DNA of 64,000 nucleotides from Alentia gelatinosa (lineage: Eukaryota > Annelida > Polychaeta > Phyllodocida > Polynoidae): the NCBI GenBank assembly GCA_950022655.1, contig OX465584.1:26013469-26077468 (forward strand). The letters are read 5' to 3'. The position numbers and the translations under genes were made by a program. The stretch's first letter is position 1; each line of letters begins with the position of its first letter. The notes under the pieces are model-generated. The model made no database searches and had not been told where the DNA came from. It worked only from the letters and a program-made list of their open reading frames with translations. Shown piece after piece: positions 11,589-26,500 of the stretch.

Positions 11589-14500
11589 CTGAAACAGAAA
11601 TGGGATATAGGTGATTAAGTTGTATTGTTCCACTTTACTACGATGCAGAATGATTCCTATCGTTTAAATCTAGACGGTATTGGTTCATCAAGGCACATAT
11701 ATTAAGTGGGGTTGGATGACGGCACATTATTTCATATATGAAAATAGTTATCTTTATGTTTTGGAGAAAAAAAATCTGTTCATTTTCATTTGTGGGTGTG
11801 GCTGACAAGTTTTTCCTGTCACCAGTTTTAGGGTAATTAAATTAGCTTGAGCCATCATTTTACTTAGAAATATATAAATCCAATAAAGGTAACGAGCAAA
11901 ACAATTCCTAATATTGTCTTTAAATCATATATACATATATTCTTACCATGGAGGTTTTTTCGTAGCCATCTCAAACACTGTGCATCCGATGCTCCAGATA
12001 TCTGACTTTGTGCCGTAGCCCGTTTCTCGCACCACCTCGGGGGCCATCCAGTAGGGAGTTCCCCGCATGGACTTAAGAAGTCCCTTGTTACTATTGTTCA
12101 GGGAGTTGATGTTGAGGCACAGTCGTTTGGCACATCCAAAGTCAATCAGTTTGATGACTGCATTCTGCATTAACATCACGTTTCCACCTTTTATATCCCT
12201 GTGAAGAAGAATATTTTAACTGTAAGAACGTGCTTTTTTACGTGTTATGAGGTAGAAGGAAGAAGAAAAACCGATGGAACAAGACAACAGTATTTCTAAT
12301 ACTGTAGAACAAGTATCTTTGCTGTAGAAGAGTGGCTGCAGTTGGACTTTACTAGAGACCAAGAAAACCTAGAGAACAAATCGGTATTCGCCATGGGATT
12401 TGGCTGAGGGGGTGTGGCGACGTTCAAACCACTGTTTTATTTTTCTATTATCTTTGTTTTCTATGAGACAAAGGAATTTTATAAACTGGAAATAAAACTA
12501 GGGATTCCCGTGGAAAACTACCATCTCTGGATTATTGACATGGGTTTTATATTGTTATGACTTTGAGATCTATCACGGAACATTATGTTTACCCGTTGTT
12601 TCTGATTTGAGTGAGACGTCACACGTACCTGTGGATCACATTGTTCTGGTGTAAGTATGCCACGCCCTCGAGAATCTGCTTTGTGTAGTGACAGAAGACC
12701 TCTTCCTCTAACGCGCCAAATCGTGCCAGTAAGTTGGCGATGGACCCGCCGGGAATGAACTGCATGAAGATGCTGACGATGTTGTCCTCCAGACTTGTGC
12801 CTAGATACCTGGGAGTGGCAATTAAATGTATGTTAACAATACATGTTCTTTTGTAAAAATGGTATATTGCTCAATAAAGACCCATGCGTTAGGGGCAGTT
12901 CACTCTGCATATCAATATGCCTTACACTTTTTACACTTTTTAATTGCATATTGCAATCGACAGTGTACAGTCGTTCTTCCATGCAACTCTCAACATGGGG
13001 AATGAAATTAACAGAACAACAAGATGATACAAATTGGATGAGAATGTACAGATGTTTGTTGTCGTTTCTTACAAAAGATATATATTTGTCACTGAATCAT
13101 ACATATTCGCAGTTAGTTGCTCTGAGAGCAAGCTGCATAGTTTTATATTTCTGCCTGCCTTTCATCCTCAACTCATTGATATTTTTCCCCACTGTGATAT
13201 AATCCTTGAATTTAAAAGTAAGTGCACATTTATTGTATCAGAATAACTCGACAATGTTGCTTGAGAGATACAATAAACTGTACAAAAAAAAACAAAAAAC
13301 CCAAAGCTTGTAGGATGAGCAGTGATTTGGTAACGTACCCGACGATGTTTGGGTGTTTGAGGGTCTTGAGCAGCTCCACCTCATCCTGAATCTTCTCGTA
13401 CTCCAACTCCGCCTGTTCCATGTCGTTGATGTTCAGTTCAATCTGTTTGACGGCAATCAGCTCTCCTAAGTTGGTCAAGCCGCACCACACCTGTAAGTAC
13501 AATGTGTCGTGCATGGTTAGGTAACCATATAGTCTGATTCTACCATTCCCATCCACAAATTCACCATGTAGAATTATTGTTCCCCGAGTTCTCCTTGGGA
13601 CAACGCAAAAAAAACTTGTATGTGGAGTTTATGTGAAGACAAAAAAAAACCCACCTGATCATAAATAGTTGTCAGATCTTTAAGTGTATTAAAAGCAGGT
13701 CAAATAAAATAGTCCTTTTACCATGCATTTTTAATTCAATTGTCCTCTGTGAAATAAATATCACACGTTCTATGCTATACTTGTATTTCGTAAGACTTAA
13801 CCTGAAACTTTAATTGAAATCATCTTCCCTAAAGTAAAAAGAAAATCCCTGAAGAAGGTATTAAAAATACCGAAACATGTCGGAATATACACCATACTCT
13901 GAAGCCTCCTTATAATTTTATTCAAGAAGACCAGTCTAGTTCAGTTTTGAGGGAATATCTTGTTTATTTCAATTTAAAAAGAAAATAACTTACTTTTGTT
14001 CTATTGTTTTTCGATAGAACTAGTCAGACCACTTCTCCGGTATCTTTTTGTAATCAATTCCATGTGTTCTCATCAACTTGATATATAATTATCTGATCCA
14101 ACTCTTACCTTTCCAAAAGCACCTTTGCCCAACATATTTCCACGCTTCCACTGTATTGTTTCCACGTCTTCGGTGGAGGACTCGTGACTTGACATTGCGC
14201 TTGACCGGCCAGCAGCACTGCGTCTACCAATGCGACTTGTCACCACCTGCAAAACAAAAGCTCGACAAATAATGCCAAACTCTATTTCTGGGGTTTCCCC
14301 CTTGCTGGAGGTATTGCTTTTTTCGCCTAGTCAGATAATCATCGTCGTACTGGTGTAATTCATCTGTATTATATCACATGTGTTATTCATACGTATTGTA
14401 CTACTTATTCCTTGGAATATCGTTTCGTATCTAATATACTCATTCAATTTGAAAAAGTCAACATGATCCAATTATAATGTGCCAAATTTGGTAATTATGA

Positions 14501-17500
14501 ACGTAAGAGATGGATTTTAGTGTAGGAGTCACAGCTTTTAAGTACGCACCCGTCCATCCTTGGGTATTATACTGTCATCACGATCACTGAAGTTGGAAAC
14601 AACACTAAGGGCATCTGAGTGGAAATCAGATTCTGCAATAGAGTCATCATCCTGAAAAAGAAATATCAACAGTTTCATTACATGCAATAACACATTGATA
14701 CACCACAGTTACCGAGTAGAGTTTCTATGAGTAAAAATAAAGAATAATGTAGATGTAAGACGAGGCTAAGTCTGTCCCCTAGCTTGATGCTACCTTGAAT
14801 AACAGTTAAGAACTGTACCTAACCACCGTAACCATGTACACTGGTGGGTGTGACATCATCAAATGATGTCATACCTGGTCCCCTATGGTTGCTTGGCAGG
14901 ACGCACGGCAACCCTATGTCTTACCAACAGGTATTTGGATTCAGACAGTGAAAGACACCCCAAATGGGTGATAATGTAGAGAAACTCTCTGGGGAAAGGG
15001 GATTTTTGCAAATGAGGTCAAGGTTTCGCCAGGATCGGCTCTTCAGGCATCTTAGGAAAGCTTTTAGAGGTTGACAAGGTGATCAAGATATCTTGAACTT
15101 TTGTGTAAAATAGGAAAGTGAATCCAAATTGGTATTTACTCCATAAATTCCAGTGTGTGGTTACAAACCTACCCGAAAAGGGTAGATTGATCGTATTAGC
15201 AGGGTTCTAAAGTTAAATTAATTTAGATACCCCAAAACCTGAAAGTATGCATGTACTGGTAGATGTAAAATTTTTTGACGAGGCAAAAAAAAAGAAAAAA
15301 AAAAAAAAAAGTAATAATGTACAATACATATGAATAAATAATGTTTCTTCTAACTGCCTAACTCATTGCGTAATGTAGCGTGAAACTGTAGAAATCATAC
15401 AAAATTTAGATTTATACATGAACATTGATGTAAAAACCGTATAATGATATCATCTTATCAAAAATTGACGTCCAGAAATTAACCTACGTATGATATCTTA
15501 AACCAATAAAAAGTTACACTTTGTATCACTTTCCACAAAGAGTTACCGAACGGTCGTGTATGCCCAGTTAAATGATACTTTATGTTGTGATAGAATTAAA
15601 GTAAAGAGAAACATAAATAAAGTAGTCATACCTCTTCGGAATCGTCCCGCACGAGAGCGACAGGCACAACTGGCTTGCCGTAGGCATCCTTCCAGCTGTC
15701 GAGTTTTCGGATAAACCTGGGAGATTTTTCTTGTCCATATGATGACGTCCTAGAATAACTATTGGTTGTGGGCCTTGGTGGCAATGGAGGCTTTGCCCCA
15801 CTCTTCGTGTTGGGTTGGTCTTCGTTGTGGTTGTGGTTCTCATCGCTATTAGGAAGAGAAATCGATAATTCCATTTTCCGTAAACTGTTCATGAATTTCT
15901 CAAGTTCATGCTGTTCTTTCTGTGAGATTTGAACTTCTGGTTCTTGAGACTCAATCTTATTCTTCAAGTCTGCTTCCGGATTAATCATCTGCTGAACTGG
16001 CACCTCACAGAAGAGCTTCCCGTTCTGGCTCTTACTCAACTCATTTTCCAATCGATTTCGGGCGTCGATGGATAATTTCATGAGTTCTTCGTGGGTCCTC
16101 TCTGGTCTGTCAGACTTCTGAGATTTCAACGACAGGGACAATGATGGGTGTGGAGTACTCTTAAGGATCTCATCTATCATGGCGTCGATTTCTGTGTCTT
16201 CATCTTTACTCAGCATCTTCTTCAGTTTATTTGGCTCTTCTTCATTGTCTTGTTCACTTTTGGGTACTGTTTCAGGTACTTGTTGAACTTGCTGAACATC
16301 GACTGATGCCGTCATTGTTTTCTTATCTGACTTTTCTACTTTTTCTTTCTTTCCCTCAGGAAGTTGCTCATTAATTGTAACATTCTTTGAAGTGTCTTCC
16401 TTTTTACTTGCTAATTTTTGTTGATTCTTACTAGTGTTCCTCTTTGGAGGGATTGGCTTCTCTGTTGTGCTTGCCGCTGTAGTGGTCTTGTTCGTCTTTG
16501 GTTTTCTAGGCGGGGGTTGTGGTGTTGCACCCTGAGTGGCAGATTTCTGTGTCTTCTTGGGCGAGGCTGTAGGAGTTGTCTTTGGCGTATTTCCTGGCGT
16601 CTGTTTTGGTGTGGCTGAGGGAGTTTGTTTTGGTGTTGCATTTGGTGTCTGCTTCGGTGTGGCTGCCGGTGTGGATTTGGGAGTTTGCTTTGGTGTATTT
16701 TGTGAGGCAGATTTAGGTGATGTTGTGGAATTCAATTTTGTTGTTCTTTTAACATTCTGAGTCGTTAATACATCTGCACTTCCTGGCGTTTTCTTCTTCC
16801 AATTCATCACTCCTTTTTTGTCAAATGGCTTCAAGGAAGGTGGATCTTCAAATACTTCTTCCTTATCCTCAGCCTCTTCTTTTTTGTCCTCCAGTACTTC
16901 TGAATTCTCTTCAGGATTCCCAGCACTTTCATCTTTTTCCCCTGAGACAACTTTACCTTCTGGAACATGTTCTTCCATTTCCGGTTTGAGAGGTATATTC
17001 CTCGGTGATAACATTTGATTTTTTGGTACATCAATCAAAATGCCATTGACTATCCTTGGTGTGAGATGATCAAAAACAACTTCATTTACTGTTTCTTCTG
17101 CATCAGGCAGTAAGTATGAGAGATCATCCTCCGAGCTGTCCCCGGTGTCAGAGTCACAGTATGCCAGCTGACCAGGAAGTTGGAGGTACTGATTATAATG
17201 CGGGTCATCAATGTTATCAATGACGATGTCTGACAACGAAGGCCGCTCCTTCATGTAGTTAGGAACCACTGTCAATCTGGGAGTCGAATCCTCCTCATCA
17301 GTATCATAATCAAGAGGGGATTTACCAAACCTGACTTGATGGACAGGTTCGTCTTCATTGTACTCAGTCTTGACCTGCCAGCCGACACCACCAATATAGG
17401 CAACATTGTTGAGTTCTGGGTGGTCAGGCATCAACACCTCAACTTTATTGCTGCTCTTTTTGCCTTTGATTTTCTTCTTTGTGTTCTTCTTGTTATTATT

Positions 17501-20500
17501 ATTGGACCTGGGACTCCTGGACCGAGGACTCTTTGGTCTCGGACTCTTTGGTCTCCCCTTCTTGCTATCCTGTGACTTTGCATCTCTACTCTTTGACACA
17601 GGTGCCTTTGACATAACAGATTGTTGACGATCAAAGGGTTTCCTTTTGGTGGCGGACTTAGCCGTTCTGGATGTTTTAGGTCGTCCTGCATTATTTTCCA
17701 CATTTGGCTTCTGTTTGGCACGTATTGTCTCAAATGGGTCCCAAATAACCGGCCCATCATGGTCATTCTGAATTGGTTTTTCATTCAGTTTCACCTCTGA
17801 AATACTTCCACCCAGTGATCTGTCCATAGCTTGGTCCTTTGTTGATGTGTTTTGGGAAACATCACGTGGCAATGCCTCCTTCACCTCAATGTGCTTCACC
17901 TCGGGAGCTGTGTTCTGTACAATCTCATTCTGGTTCTCCTCATCATTCGGTGCTTGAGTGGTGAGCACGTCGGGAATAGCACTAAGATCAAATTGGGTCT
18001 GGCTTTGACTTGTGAGTATGATAGCAGGACTCGTCTTAACAGTTGCTGGCATAATGCCCTTGCTTGTACCAGAATAAGATTTCTCATCATTTTGCGAGGC
18101 TTTATCATTTGCCAAATTGTAACTCTCTATCTCTTCTTTTTGTTGCAGATAAGAGGAAAGCCTAAATGTTGTTGTCTGTGTCGCGGCCTTCTTGTTTTCT
18201 GCGGCTGATGGCTTCAAGGAGGGTGTCCCTTTCTTATTAACACTGACACTGGTTTGTTTCACTGGGGATGCAGGTCTTTTTGGAGGTGGTGGTCTTACTG
18301 GACCTTCTTTACCAGATGAACCTGAACTGGAAACACTAGATGCTGAAGGTGTTCTTGATCTTGGTGGTACACTAGGTCGTGCTGGTGCTTGTTTCGTGGC
18401 TGTTGTCCTTTCAGGAACAACATAACCTTCTGACGATTTCCTTACTGTAATTTTAGATTCTCCCTTTCCTGTGCTTCCAGGAGGAGGTGGTCGGCAAGGT
18501 GGAGCTCGCTGCTCAGGGGTTTTGTTAGGAACAAGTTTGATTTTTAACAGTCCTTTCTGAGAGTTTGCTTGTGAGGTACATGTGTTATCAGGTGGACAAG
18601 GTGCAGGTTCAGCAGCTGGTGCACTACCTTGTTGAGCTGAAACATCAGGTTTGGTATGATTGTCAGCTGCACCTGGCACTACAGTCTTATTGTTCATTGG
18701 TGAGCATTTACTTTGTGCAGGACTGTCTGTTTTGCATTGCAACACATTTGAATGCACAGTTACACATCCTTTTAGGTCCTTTGCTTGAGAGAACTGACAA
18801 GGTTCTGCAGCGGTTTTCACTGGCTGTTTCTTGGCAGCATTCTCCTTGGCAGCAATGCGTAACTTTTCTCGGGGATCACTTTCGACATTACTCTGCGAGT
18901 TCTTCACACCTACTCTGCTTACACTGCAAGTCTGTGTGGGAAGTCCCTTTGCTGGTTTTCCCTGAGATTCCTGATGTGTATCTGTGGGTATTGTGCCATC
19001 AGTAGAGTTCACACTGCTGCGATTGGAGCTGGAGATCTCCTCTGGACAGCCACTGTCGTCAGACTGCTGGACCCGGGTGTTTTCTATGTTGAACTGGCCC
19101 TGGTTCAGCACAGACTTAGATCTCACTAACTCATCCACATTACTCACAGCAAGTTGCACCTCACCACAGTATGCTCTGTCACCAGCTGATTGTACAGCAT
19201 TCTCCAGTTCGTCATCAGTTCTAGGTGAATTCTCCTGAGGAGTAAAAAAATGGATACATCAATTTATGTTGGCATAAAATAGGCACAAGTTGATTGTTTT
19301 ACAGATTAACAAGTCTTATTTCCTACAAATTATTCTACTTTGAACTAATGAATTGATATTACTGCCTTGCACTACTCAAATTACAATATTTCTACTCAAG
19401 TAATGGCTTCATCATAACTGGTACAATACTAGATATATATATTTAGAAAAAGACCAATTCTTAAAACTGGACAAATCGCTTAAGTTTATATCATTACATA
19501 CTTTGCTTCCGTTCATTCATTCAAGAAATCTTGAAATAACTTTTTAAAAGGTCATAGAGAAAGCAAAAAAAAAAAAAACATATATGGGAATGATTTTTAC
19601 CTTTGAACTACTTGAGTAGTCTGCATAATCCATATCACGATAGCCATAATTGTGGTCACCATTCTGCATGTAGACTGGAGTTGGGGGCAATAGGTGCTGC
19701 GAGTTTGGGTGGTGGCTGATGGCACCATCTCCAAAGATAGGCGAATTGTTTACGTTTGTCAAACGCATCTGATCTGTAATGAAAAAAGGGAAAATGTTGT
19801 CATGAACTAATTTCATAGATACCATTTTTTGGAATAAGTCTAATGATAACGTCACAGGTCAGGGCAAAAATATGTGTTCTATTACCATGTGATACAAAAG
19901 AGAATGAAGAAGATAAACCGGAACAATTTTTTTCATTGTTTCGGACGAGGCTAGGTGTGTTCTCTAAAGTGGCAAAGAAAAAGAAACAAACATTTTATTT
20001 GTAATTAAGATTGGTCACTTAAACCATCAATCTTTGTGTTTAAGATTTATTTGTGATATTGGTAAAAAAAAAAAACCGTGGTGCTGTACCTAGATCCAGT
20101 ATAAGAGGACGGGTTTCAGAAGTAGCACTTCGCTCTTCTATAGTCGTCAGCCGATTCAGGGAGGAGGCAGAGGGGGTGCGGGCCGACCCCGACCGGGACG
20201 CAGAGTCCGAGTCTTCCCAGTCCGGATTGGTGGCTAAAGATGTCCTTGATGATGAATGGGCTGTTGTAAAAATTACAAAAAAATATCATTTAAATATTCA
20301 AGAAATATAGAAGTTCAACTCTTCAATGGCAAAGCGCATAATAAGGCTGTATTCCACCAACAAGACAAAATCGTTGTACAGTGCCCGTATGGCGGTTGCT
20401 GCGGTTGCTGGCAGATCTGCTCTATTTTAAATCATCTGTTGGGTTGGTGGAAGCACACACCAGACGTTTCAGCAGGCGTCGGTTCTCCTGCCCGACGTTT

Positions 20501-23500
20501 CAAGACGTCGGTTGGAGGATATTGGGGTTGATAGGAGTGTCGCCTCACGGTTGCTGGGCGTCTGCTGGGGCGTTTGGCCATTTCCCAGCTGAAATGCGCT
20601 TCCACCAACCAGAATTTTCAGGCGATATCCCAACCGATACCCCCAACAACCCTCCACAAGATGTAACTATAACGACGGCCGAATAACTAATTGATTAGGT
20701 TTTTATCGGCTGGAATTGAGCATCTGGCCGATGTATTTGAGGAGTACGACACCCGCCCGCGGGTTCTGCCGGGAGTTGCGGCGAGGGAACGCCGCCAACA
20801 TAGTGTGAGCGATACCGGCGATACCCGAAGCCGCGAATGGACATCGTAAATTCCGACACTTTCGGCAAATTTCTAGCACCATAGCGTGCCATACACATTC
20901 ATAACATCAATCCTTATCTTTATTTACCTTCATTGTTCGATTAAATGTGTAATTCCTCGGTTAATTGACGTTTTCTGACCGTTCCCGTACAAAACCCAAC
21001 ACGCTGACACACTGCTCTGCTCGATACGCGGCTTTCGCGGGTTCAGAGCGTCGTAGTGTATCGCCGCACGCCGCGCCGCCTATCGGGGAACTCGATTACT
21101 ACGTAAAAATGCGGCTAACGTCCACCAGTCGGCGCCACGGCAGGGGCGTCGGCTAGGATCTGCAGGAACTTCGAACCCACCCGACGCTCGTATGGCGACC
21201 ACATGAACGTCTGTTGGGGGTTTCGGTGGAGCAGCGACGCATTTTGAGGCCATTTTTCCAGACGTTTCAACCGACGTTGGCTGAAAGGTCGGCTGGAACG
21301 TCTGTTGATGTTGAAAAAGTGGTTGTTTGGTGGAATACCGCCTATAGAAGATTGGATGTAGGTATGTTGTATATTATGTATTTTCTGTCTTAGTGTCATA
21401 GAGAAGACTCCATATTTTATTCATCTAATTACATTGCATTATTTCTAAATGCAGCACGCTTATCATGCATGAAATTATAAAAGGTGTTATTTTATGCAAT
21501 GAGAATATGAAATCTGTTATTCTATCACAGACGGCTTACCTCTGAGGTAGGACTCATCACTTGGGTCTACTGAAGAATCACATGAAAAGCTGCGACACAT
21601 ATTTCCCTTCTTCGTTAAAACTTGACCAGCAGGACCCTTGGAAGGATGCCTCGCCCTTCAGAACGAATAAAATATGTCCAGGTCATAAATGAAATAAAGA
21701 GTCTTTACAGGATTCACAAGCACATACATTGCTGATTCGTCAGGAAATTCTAAATTAAAATGATATTGCCCACGTAAAATGTCACTGGAATCAACATTTT
21801 ATCATTCGCTAAGTTAAGTCACCTGTCGTTGGTAACTAAGTCACTTCTCATGGTTTACATTCACAGGACTGAAAAAATATTATCAAAATTCTCACCTCGA
21901 GTCCTGTATATGATCGTCAAGGTCAAATCCCAACATCGTGACTGGAATACTACACTCTCGCTGCAGCAATGGTGTTTCTCCTGGAAGAGATACCGTGTCA
22001 CTTGATAATTAGTCAATCAGCAAACTGTGACAATAACTTTAATGTAAAGTCATTGAAACATATAATAAATATTTGCATATGATTCAATGGAGGTGAATTC
22101 AACCCTTAAGGACGGGTGACATATTGAGGCATTATTTCTCCAGGATTATTAATCTAATTGCTTTAATTAGGAAATAAAGGAACATGAAACATCTACACAA
22201 TGTGGATATAACACTATATTTAAGATCTCTAAGCAAAACATGTAAAGATATTAAATGACGTGTCATATTACGTTATGAAGGATCGCATCAAGAGTTCAGA
22301 CGGCAATCCGCCCCCTAGAGGCATACAACAACATTAGTGGCCGGCCCCACGAGCGCGGGTCTGCCGCGAGCACCCGCCCATACAGGGTTAACAGACGACG
22401 TACCAGTGGACTTCCGTCGGTAGGTCGATCCGTACTTCCCTCCATCGTGGTCCTTGGTACCGGGACTGAATTTTATCTCTCGCCGGGACGTCTTGGCTGG
22501 GGAAGCATTGCGAAGCGGAGAAAGTCTCTGACCTGAAATCCCCCTCGGAGTTTTGGCACTTGGGGTTCGACTCCTGGAACTGTCACAGTGACCAATATTT
22601 ATCAGAGTTGTTTAAATCGTATATTCCTTTATCACCATAATAAAGCTAACTGATAACCAATGGTAGGAAACCTACACATTTCACGAGGAGATAACAGATT
22701 GCAGGCCCCATATTATAATATATCCAAGTTGGATACTTCATAATGATACCATAATGAAAAGAATTCCATGTTCACCTTCAGTGGTTTTAATATACATGTA
22801 TGTCCTGTTTAAAGAGTATCACTAAGGCTACTACTGGCATTGTACGCGGGAGATACTCACACTGAATTCGCGCTAATCACATCCCTCATCCTCTCGTTCT
22901 CCGCTTTCCGCACCTTCTCCGCATCTGTCAACTGTTTCTGAAGCAACGTCACTGCAGCCCCTGCAGAAAGAAACATTTCAGTTCGCCAAAATTCTCTAAT
23001 AACATATATATCAACATGTATATCTTTCTAACTTAAAAGAGATAAATAAAATCAATGGACATCGTCCCAATTGATCAGGTATATCGCAAAGAACTGCTGA
23101 TTTCAGGTAACGGTACCTTATGTTCAAAAGGGAACACTTCTCAATTTACTTATCTCTATCCAAATAACCTAGTGCGAATCCTGAAGTATTATATCAAAAG
23201 CCAGCAATTACCATTAGATGTTACAAATTGACAGCTGCAATCATACCACTATTTAGTTACACTAGAATTCATAATCAACGATGGCATTACACATTGAAAT
23301 ATTTGAGCTTCTCCTGAGTGTATCGTAAAAGTATCTTTGATATTTCTAAGATAATTATCAGTAAAGAAAAGAAACAAAATCATGGTGCACAAAATGTTAA
23401 CACCACATTGTGAAACAACCAACCCGTACCAGTAACACAAACAATGGAGTGCCATTAGCCGTAGCATGCAATATTGCAATTTGTGCTGTATCAACCTTCT

Positions 23501-26500
23501 TATTCCTTTTTCTTCCATTCACAATTTTTTTCTTTTTCTCCCATACATATCTTTTTCAAATGAAAGGCTGGTACACAAACGTGTGAAAAAAGCACATGTA
23601 TAATAAGGCACTTCAGATTATGGTATTATAAAATGGAACTGATGCCCTACTTTTCATATGTATCTTCCCAACTACCATCAATGAATCTGAAATCGATAGC
23701 GATAAGATTATCGTGAAGATGAAAGAACTGTAAATAAAGTGATTTCCTTCCTAATAGCCAAATCTAGTATAATTCCTTCAGGTAGATCTAGCAAAATTCC
23801 GCCAGAATAAATAAGCTTGGTATTGTTAGTTTATAATATTCAATTTGATAATGTTGTAATAAAAATTAAAAAAGTCTATGTGATGTAATGTCCTACGTGA
23901 TGATAAAAAATTGCATGCGTCATGTGCTTACGGGGTTTTACAACTGTGTTTGCTCAAAGACAAGGTTACACATACAACTTCTCTAAAGGTGTGAACGATA
24001 ACGGAATACATATAGTGTATGACAATGTCCTTACGCTTATGTTTCACTACAAGATTTTGCAACACAAATACAGAATTATTAAACATTTCCATGACCAACA
24101 TTCACTTTCACAGGGAGTTCATTGCGCAATAATCTTAACCGAATCTCAATATATAACTGTATTCAGGAGATAATGGCTACTAAGAATGACCTACTGTGAG
24201 AATTAAAGTCATCGTGTAGCTGGAATATACGTTTCTAAGTGTGATTCTCATTCATAATATGAAATGACCTCTGACTGTCCTTATGGAATCAAAATATTGT
24301 AAAAAAAAAATCAAAAAAAATCTGGAAATTGTTCAAATTGGTTGATGTCATTTGCTGCATTCTGACTTCAGTCATATGCAGTATATGAGGAAAAAAATAG
24401 ACAGATACTTTTAATTCTAATGGGGCTGCATATAAGACTCACTGTAGTAGGCGTTTTGAATATATAGGAACCCTTAAATTTTACTATCAAGCTTACAAGT
24501 TAGAATTAGAGAAATATATGATAATGGGATATAGATTGTTAATGAGTTATAAACGCATATGATTGGTACAGAAAATGTGCAATAGAAGTGTTTCAATTGA
24601 CAAATAGAGATATCATTTCAGTTGTTTTTTTTGTTCATTTAAGAACTTACCCCACAAAGCGACAGTCAAAATAAATTGTGATGGTTTCATATATGCACCT
24701 TATTTTATGTTTAAATGTATAGATAAAGAGAGATATTGTATCACTTACGTCTTGGAGTGAGTGCATCAAGGCTACTTGACGACGTTGTCGGTAGAGTCTA
24801 TAATTCAGAAAGTAAAGATTGCCATGTCAGATATAAATAAGAATTATCATCTTTTTCCAATCGAAACCTAGACCCGTGGGGGTATATACGGAAAGAATAA
24901 TTGGTTTTACATTACTCCAAGAATGTGTAGCGGACTTCACTGACGTATAATACAACTCATATGAACAGGTGTAGGAAAATTATTACTTATAACCTGGAAG
25001 TTATGATAAAACATACATCGTACTAACAATCATAAACATTAGTAAAACAGAAGACAAATGTTATATGTTCATACCTGTAGTGCAGATCGCCATTTTTTTT
25101 GTCATGTGAGTGCGACAAACAATTAATATTCCAAATGAAAGACTTTTAAAATCCACAGACCAAAAATATTTTTATAGTAATTTAACGCTTTCAACAAGAA
25201 TCCTTACAATTGCACATGGCACGGCGGACTTGGCGAGGACTGCAAAAGCATGCATCTCCTCTCTCCCAGAATGTCATTGTGGTGAATGTGAGTAGACAAC
25301 TAAAACTCAATGTGTACGGAGAGCGTAGGGACAAGTCTAGACCAAACCTGACCCGTACAACTCAAAATCCACTAAGCTACTACCACAGGCGGGGTGCAAA
25401 TTCTAATCTACATAGGCTCAGGGAAAGCTATTGAACCTCAGCATTCAGGTGCCTGTGTTTTGTCGGTGGGATTCCATTATCAGGGCATTATAAGCCCAGC
25501 GGATCGTAATGTCCAGGGCAGTAATGTGACCTAATTAACACTAAGTGCAATCAGCTCATATACCTGTAGGAACCGTAGCAGGTGGGATCCAGCATGGGGA
25601 GAGGGGAGATTATAGGAGTACTCCATGGCCATGCCTTGTCTTGTTCCATGTGTCCGAGTCCTAGAAATTACCGTTGGCTCTTGGACTTTTACTATGATAC
25701 ATAGCACGCGAATGTTCTGACAGAGTTTGACAATGACACTTCTCGTTTCTGCCGTCTGGCAGCTTTCTCCAGTCAAACTTTCACACTCTGCCGCGGCCTT
25801 CACACCCGTATTTATCACACCTCTCGCACCGCATTCGTCTGCCTGATGCCGTGACGTCATACACCACGCGCGCATTGACAGGTAGTGCCCTCTAACAGGC
25901 ATACCTGACACTCTACATAGGCCAATCACAACTTATTCGGCTCTTCATCTTTGAACTATCAAATATAGCAGTACGACACAAAGACGTAAGTTCCCAAGCA
26001 TCGCCATCGGCCAGACATGGTACCACCATAGCCGCTCTCAAAACAGTGAAGCCACCTAGAGCTATCTAATCCATTGGTTAATATTTCACCGGATTCTGAA
26101 TTTCAACTAGGCTAATTCATCTGTGATATTTTACTTTGCAGAGCGACCCCTATGAACGTTTACGAATTTGTATTTTGAGACAAGTTATCTCGGCATTTGC
26201 GCATGCTATAGAGCCATATTTTCGACTACAGCAGACCTTCGGATTGTCTTTTGGGTAAGTGGCACCGCTATAGTGAGTAAACCGCCTATTGGGTTTAGCA
26301 GATCTCATATTACATTTAGGTAGAACACTACTCCTTTATAATTACTAGTGAATAAACCAAGTCCCACACCTTAAAAAAGTAATATATTGTTGCTATATGC
26401 AGCACTGCAATATATAATCACGGATTTGGAGGTCCGTAATATCGCATTTCTCTCTAAATCAATATTACATAAATGTAGCATATTGAAAAATTCTAGGTGG

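Noticed and set aside
12843..13202. 119-codon plus-strand frame
   Set aside because: Antisense to a kinase intron, hydrophobic random-like composition and no motif.
20695..20898. Possible CpG-island first exon on the minus strand
   Set aside because: It lies inside an element with terminal inverted repeats, and the only ATG-plus-donor (near 20935) has a phase that does not fit exon 14.
25062..25101. ATGGCGATCTGCACTACAG|GTATG as an alternative first exon
   Set aside because: Its end phase (1) does not match exon 9, which needs phase 0.
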